A stretch of 32,737 nt of DNA from Thermoanaerobaculia bacterium. GTDB lineage: Bacteria; Acidobacteriota; Thermoanaerobaculia; Multivoradales; JAIOJS01. The translations under genes were made by a program, and so were the position numbers. The stretch is taken from contig JAIOJS010000271.1 of assembly GCA_019911795.1 (NCBI GenBank), positions 1-32,737 of the forward strand, read 5' to 3'. Positions 29,736-32,737 of this stretch are shown here, one piece after another; the first letter of the stretch is position 1, and each line of letters starts with the position of its first letter. Below the pieces are notes generated by a model. That model saw only the letters and a list, made by a program, of their open reading frames with translations. It ran no database searches and was not told where the DNA came from.

Positions 29736-30323
29736 GTGCCCAACCGTCAGGCATGGACCCTCCGCCTTTCGCGGAATCTCCTGCTCTGGCTGCCGGTTTT
29801 CTACGTCGTCTGGCTTCTGCTGACGCCCTTCTACAACACCTTCCTCGCCGAGGCAGCGCAGAACCTGGTTCGGCTCACCGAATCTCCGTCGGTGACGCGA
29901 CTCACGCCGCACGACGCCAACTATCTGGTCATCACTCAGGACCTTGGAGAACTCGCCGGCAAACGGATCTACTCGGTCCGGACGACCGACATCCACTTCA
30001 ATCTGGTGCTGCTGGCTGCCCTCTTCCTCGCCGTACCCGGGGTCTCCGCCAAGCGTCGATGGACCAGCCTGGGATACGCCCTCCTCTGCGCGGTGTTCTT
30101 CCATCTGATCGACCTCTTCTTCTGGGTCAAGTTCGCCTATGCGACTCAATTGGGCAGCTGGAGTGCGGAGCACTACGGGGCCTTTGGACAGAACTTCTGG
30201 GGCCTCGGCAAGCACCTCCTGGACCTCCCGTTCAAGCTCGGACTCCCCCTTCTCCTGTGGGGATACTTCTTCCTCGGGGAGTTGCTCGGTCCGGCCCAGA
30301 ACTCACGGGCGAAGCACTCTTAG
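29736..30323 (+). CDS. Exosortase H-associated membrane protein
   Basis: A 195-aa integral membrane protein. The first helix is LLLWLPVFYVVWLLLTPFYN; a periplasmic-looking loop (AAQNLVRLTESPSVTRLTPH) and helices around FNLVLLAALFLAVPG, LGYALLCAVFFHLIDLFFW and LGLPLLLWGYFFLGELL follow. This partner is typically found directly after xrtH; its job is not known. Starts GTG 29718, 29730 and 29736 are possible. I prefer 29736, because AAGGAG lies nine bases upstream. The tail is short and basic (NSRAKHS). Confidence 0.75.
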   Translation: MPNRQAWTLRLSRNLLLWLPVFYVVWLLLTPFYNTFLAEAAQNLVRLTESPSVTRLTPHDANYLVITQDLGELAGKRIYSVRTTDIHFNLVLLAALFLAVPGVSAKRRWTSLGYALLCAVFFHLIDLFFWVKFAYATQLGSWSAEHYGAFGQNFWGLGKHLLDLPFKLGLPLLLWGYFFLGELLGPAQNSRAKHS

Positions 30324-30389
30324 AGACCTCCGACCAGGGGCACCCGACACCCACATGTAGTAGCCCGACGACTCCGCGGGTACAAAGTG

Positions 30390-30419
30390 TTGTGGTCGAC
30401 GGGGATTTCTTGATAGGCT
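30390..30419 (+). promoter_or_regulatory. Possible promoter of smc
   Basis: TTGTGG (30390-30395), 18 nt, then TGA-TAGGCT with an extended -10 look, ending 10 nt before ATG 30430. There is no Shine-Dalgarno sequence. It is weak in each part, but the spacing fits the near-leaderless pattern of other genes here. Confidence 0.35.
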
Positions 30420-30429
30420 TGCCGGAGCC

Positions 30430-32737
30430 ATGATGAAGCTTCAAAAGCTGGAGATTTCCGGTTTCAAGTCGTTTGTCGATCCGGTGACTCTGGAGTTCGC
30501 CCCCGGTGTCACGGGGATCGTGGGTCCCAACGGTTGTGGCAAGTCCAATCTCTCCGATGCGATCAGCTGGGTCCTGGGTGAGCAGAGCGCCAAGAGTCTG
30601 CGTAGCGGCACGATGGACGATGTCATCTTCAGCGGCTCCGAACGCCGTAAGCCCCTGGGCATGGCCGAGGTGACCCTCACTCTCGAGACCGATTCCTCCG
30701 TCCCTGGTGCGGTCGAGGGAAAGATCGTCATCAGTCGTCGCGTCTATCGCGGCGGCGAGGGGCAGTACCGGCTCAACGGACGCCGCGTTCGGCTCAAGGA
30801 GATTCGCGATCTCTTGATGGGAACCGGTCTCGGGATCCGCGCCTACTCCATCATCGAGCAGGGGAAGATCGGACTCATCCTCTCGGGCAAGCCCCAGGAG
30901 CGTCGGAAGCTCCTCGAGGAAGCGGCCGGGGTCACCCGCTACAAGATGCGGAGACGGATCGCGGAGCTCAAGCTCGAAGAAGCGACCGCCAACCTCCTCC
31001 GGCTCGAAGACATCGTCTCCGAGGTCGAGCGAGCGCTTCGCTCCCTCAAACGACAGGCCTCGGCCGCCCTCCGCTTCGCGGCGAAGAAGGAGGAGTACAC
31101 CGACCTCCTCGACCGCGTCCTCCTCGGCCGCTGGCACCGCTTGTCCTCGCGCCGGGCCGAGCGACGACGGATCTTGGAAGAGACGACCGACGTCGATGCC
31201 AAATTGGTCGCCGAGGTGCACCGTCTCGAGGACACGCTGGCCGCCAAGCGACAGGAGCTCGATGCCCTCGCCCAGAAGGTAGCTGACCTCCACCAGGAGG
31301 ACGCGGAACTCGCGGCCCGAATCCAGGGTCGCCAGGGATTACTGCAGGGCGCCAAGGAAAATCTCGAGCAGATTGCCGAGCGCAAGGCTTCTGGGCAGAC
31401 GACCGCTCAGGAACGCAAACGCCTGGCCGATCAGAACCAAGCCGCCTTGGTCACTCTGGCTCAGCAGAAGCAGAGCCTCGAGACGGAGTACCAGGACGCC
31501 CAACGCGAGGTCGATGGAGACCGCTCCGCCCTAACTGAAAGGGCGGCGGACCTGGGAGCCTCGGAGCGCCATGTCCGCGAACTAAGGGAGCGGATCCTGG
31601 AGTCGGTCGGCCGTCTGAACGCAGCCCGGGGCGAGCTCCACCAGCAGAACGTCGAGTCCGAGAAGGCGGCGCTGCGACGCAGTCACCTCGAGGAGGAGAG
31701 TACCCAGCACGCCCAAGAGGTGTCCGAGGCCGCTGAGAGCCTCAGCGTAGCCCAGCGCAAGGTCACCGACCTGGAAAAGGCGTTGACGGCTTCGCGCGAA
31801 GAGCGCACTCGACTCGAAGGGCGCCTCCAGGAGCAGCTGTCGCGCGAGACCACCCTCAACCAGCGGGTCCAGGAGGACCGCGAGGGGTTGGCGACGGTGA
31901 CTCGGCGACTCGATGTCTTGCAACAACTCGACGCCGCCCATGTCCGCGGTCGCGAGGGTCTCCTCTCTCGCCTCGCCGAAGTCGGGATCCTCGAGCCTCG
32001 ATTCCTCGGTGACGTGGCCCGTGCCCCCAAGGGTTGGGGACGTTGCATCGACTTCTTCCTCGACCAGTTGAGTGAAGCGGTCTTGGTGCCGGAAGGAACC
32101 GATCCCCTGGAGATTGCCGAGGCCCTTCGGGAGACCCGGACTCCGGCCATTCTCATCGGTGAACTCGGTGAACTGGGCGAAGACCAAGCCGTCGCTACCA
32201 TCGAGGACTCGGCGATTGTGGCGTCCTTGAGCGAGGCGCTCGAGCTTCCACCGGGCTTGGCTCGTGCCTTGCCTCCCGCCTACCTCGTCGAGACCGCCGA
32301 GCAGGCCGAGCGGCTCGCGCGACTCCACCCCACGGCTGCGTTTGCCAGTCGGCAAGCGCTGTGGGCTCGTGGCGGTCTCCTCCACCTCGAAGGTGAACGC
32401 AAGACCCCCGGAACCCTCGAACGACGACAGGAGATGGAGGCTCTCGAAAAGAGGCTTCCCGAACTCCAAGACGCGGTCGAAAAGGCAGAGGCTGAGCTTT
32501 CCGATGCGATCGCCAAGCGAACCCAACGAGCCGAAGAGATCCATCGCCAGGATGGAGCCATGGCCGAGACCCAGCGTGAACTCGCCGTCGCTCAGGCCCG
32601 CTGCGAGGACCTGGCGGGACGGGTCCGTCGCCTCGAGAAGGAAGCCTCGAATCTCGAGAAGGAGCGGCACAGTCTGGTCGAGGAGGCCTCGCGCCTGGTC
32701 GAGCACGGGAGCCTCGCCGCTCAACGAGCGGTTGATC
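30430..32737 (+). CDS. smc: Chromosome segregation protein SMC (N-terminal part; runs off the window)
   Basis: SMC dimers bind and fold chromosomal DNA. The ATPase head starts at once (KLEISGFKSFVDPVTLEF). Walker A is GPNGCGKSN (about 33-41), followed by DAISWVLGEQSAKSLRSG, and RAYSIIEQGKIGLILSGKP lies before a long heptad-rich coiled coil. The hinge begins near residue 518 (FLGDVARAPKGWGRCIDFFL), and a second coiled coil follows from about 645. About 769 codons are present with no stop. The C-terminal head, with the signature motif and Walker B, lies beyond the edge. ATG 30430 or 30433 starts the gene. Confidence 0.95.
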   Translation, partial: MMKLQKLEISGFKSFVDPVTLEFAPGVTGIVGPNGCGKSNLSDAISWVLGEQSAKSLRSGTMDDVIFSGSERRKPLGMAEVTLTLETDSSVPGAVEGKIVISRRVYRGGEGQYRLNGRRVRLKEIRDLLMGTGLGIRAYSIIEQGKIGLILSGKPQERRKLLEEAAGVTRYKMRRRIAELKLEEATANLLRLEDIVSEVERALRSLKRQASAALRFAAKKEEYTDLLDRVLLGRWHRLSSRRAERRRILEETTDVDAKLVAEVHRLEDTLAAKRQELDALAQKVADLHQEDAELAARIQGRQGLLQGAKENLEQIAERKASGQTTAQERKRLADQNQAALVTLAQQKQSLETEYQDAQREVDGDRSALTERAADLGASERHVRELRERILESVGRLNAARGELHQQNVESEKAALRRSHLEEESTQHAQEVSEAAESLSVAQRKVTDLEKALTASREERTRLEGRLQEQLSRETTLNQRVQEDREGLATVTRRLDVLQQLDAAHVRGREGLLSRLAEVGILEPRFLGDVARAPKGWGRCIDFFLDQLSEAVLVPEGTDPLEIAEALRETRTPAILIGELGELGEDQAVATIEDSAIVASLSEALELPPGLARALPPAYLVETAEQAERLARLHPTAAFASRQALWARGGLLHLEGERKTPGTLERRQEMEALEKRLPELQDAVEKAEAELSDAIAKRTQRAEEIHRQDGAMAETQRELAVAQARCEDLAGRVRRLEKEASNLEKERHSLVEEASRLVEHGSLAAQRAVD

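Noticed and set aside
31582-32724. 380-aa minus-strand ORF opposite smc
   Set aside because: Shadow of the coiled-coil coding region; the plus-strand SMC frame is unambiguous.

Overview
The window is GC-rich, densely coded bacterial DNA from a Gram-negative organism: it has an outer-membrane-type lipoprotein, LspA, a short exosortase, and glycogen made by the ADP-glucose route. PyrR-PyrB-PyrC, exosortase H, ergothioneine synthesis, PilZ proteins and a C-terminal FADGFESGD tail together suggest an acidobacterium-like lineage (Thermoanaerobaculia or a relative). That placement is an inference from gene content; no rRNA or marker phylogeny is available here.

Left part (1-6.3 kb). A gene end is followed by a 69-codon chimera of the DnaB N-terminus and the ThyA C-terminus. 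Next comes the divergent ergothioneine pair egtD/egtB. Then three tRNA genes lie on the minus strand: Gly(GCC), Cys(GCA) and Leu(UAA). This is the order of a classic bacterial tRNA cluster, but Cys and Leu are separated by about 2.9 kb holding a secreted GH44 glycosidase and a small gene on the opposite strand.

6.4-10.3 kb (minus). A tightly packed run of TPR/cNMP-like protein, def, cohesin-like lipoprotein, cysS and yraN leads into tRNA-Gly and tRNA-Cys.

10.4-15.9 kb (plus). A secreted FecR-domain protein with a long Arg/Ser/Thr tail comes first. It is followed by a small membrane protein, a TenI-like thiazole tautomerase, acpS, lspA and an RluA/RluD-type pseudouridine synthase.

15.9-21.4 kb. 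Two paralogous ATP-grasp ligases of equal length (406 aa each) run divergently from glgC-glgA. The ligase pair is the best candidate here for an undescribed pathway.

21.5-29.0 kb (minus). One probable transcription unit holds pyrR, pyrB, pyrC, suhB, an M23 peptidase, a bactofilin-like protein and a PilZ/AMIN-like membrane protein. It starts from a good sigma-70-like promoter. Most junctions are 1-4 nt start/stop overlaps.

29.1-32.7 kb (plus). Exosortase H, its partner membrane protein and the start of smc, which is cut by the window edge.

Several plus-strand genes lack a Shine-Dalgarno sequence but have a TAnnnT box 7-12 nt before the start, which suggests near-leaderless mRNAs. No CRISPR array, integrase, transposase or rRNA was seen, and no gene-free stretch exceeds 300 nt.
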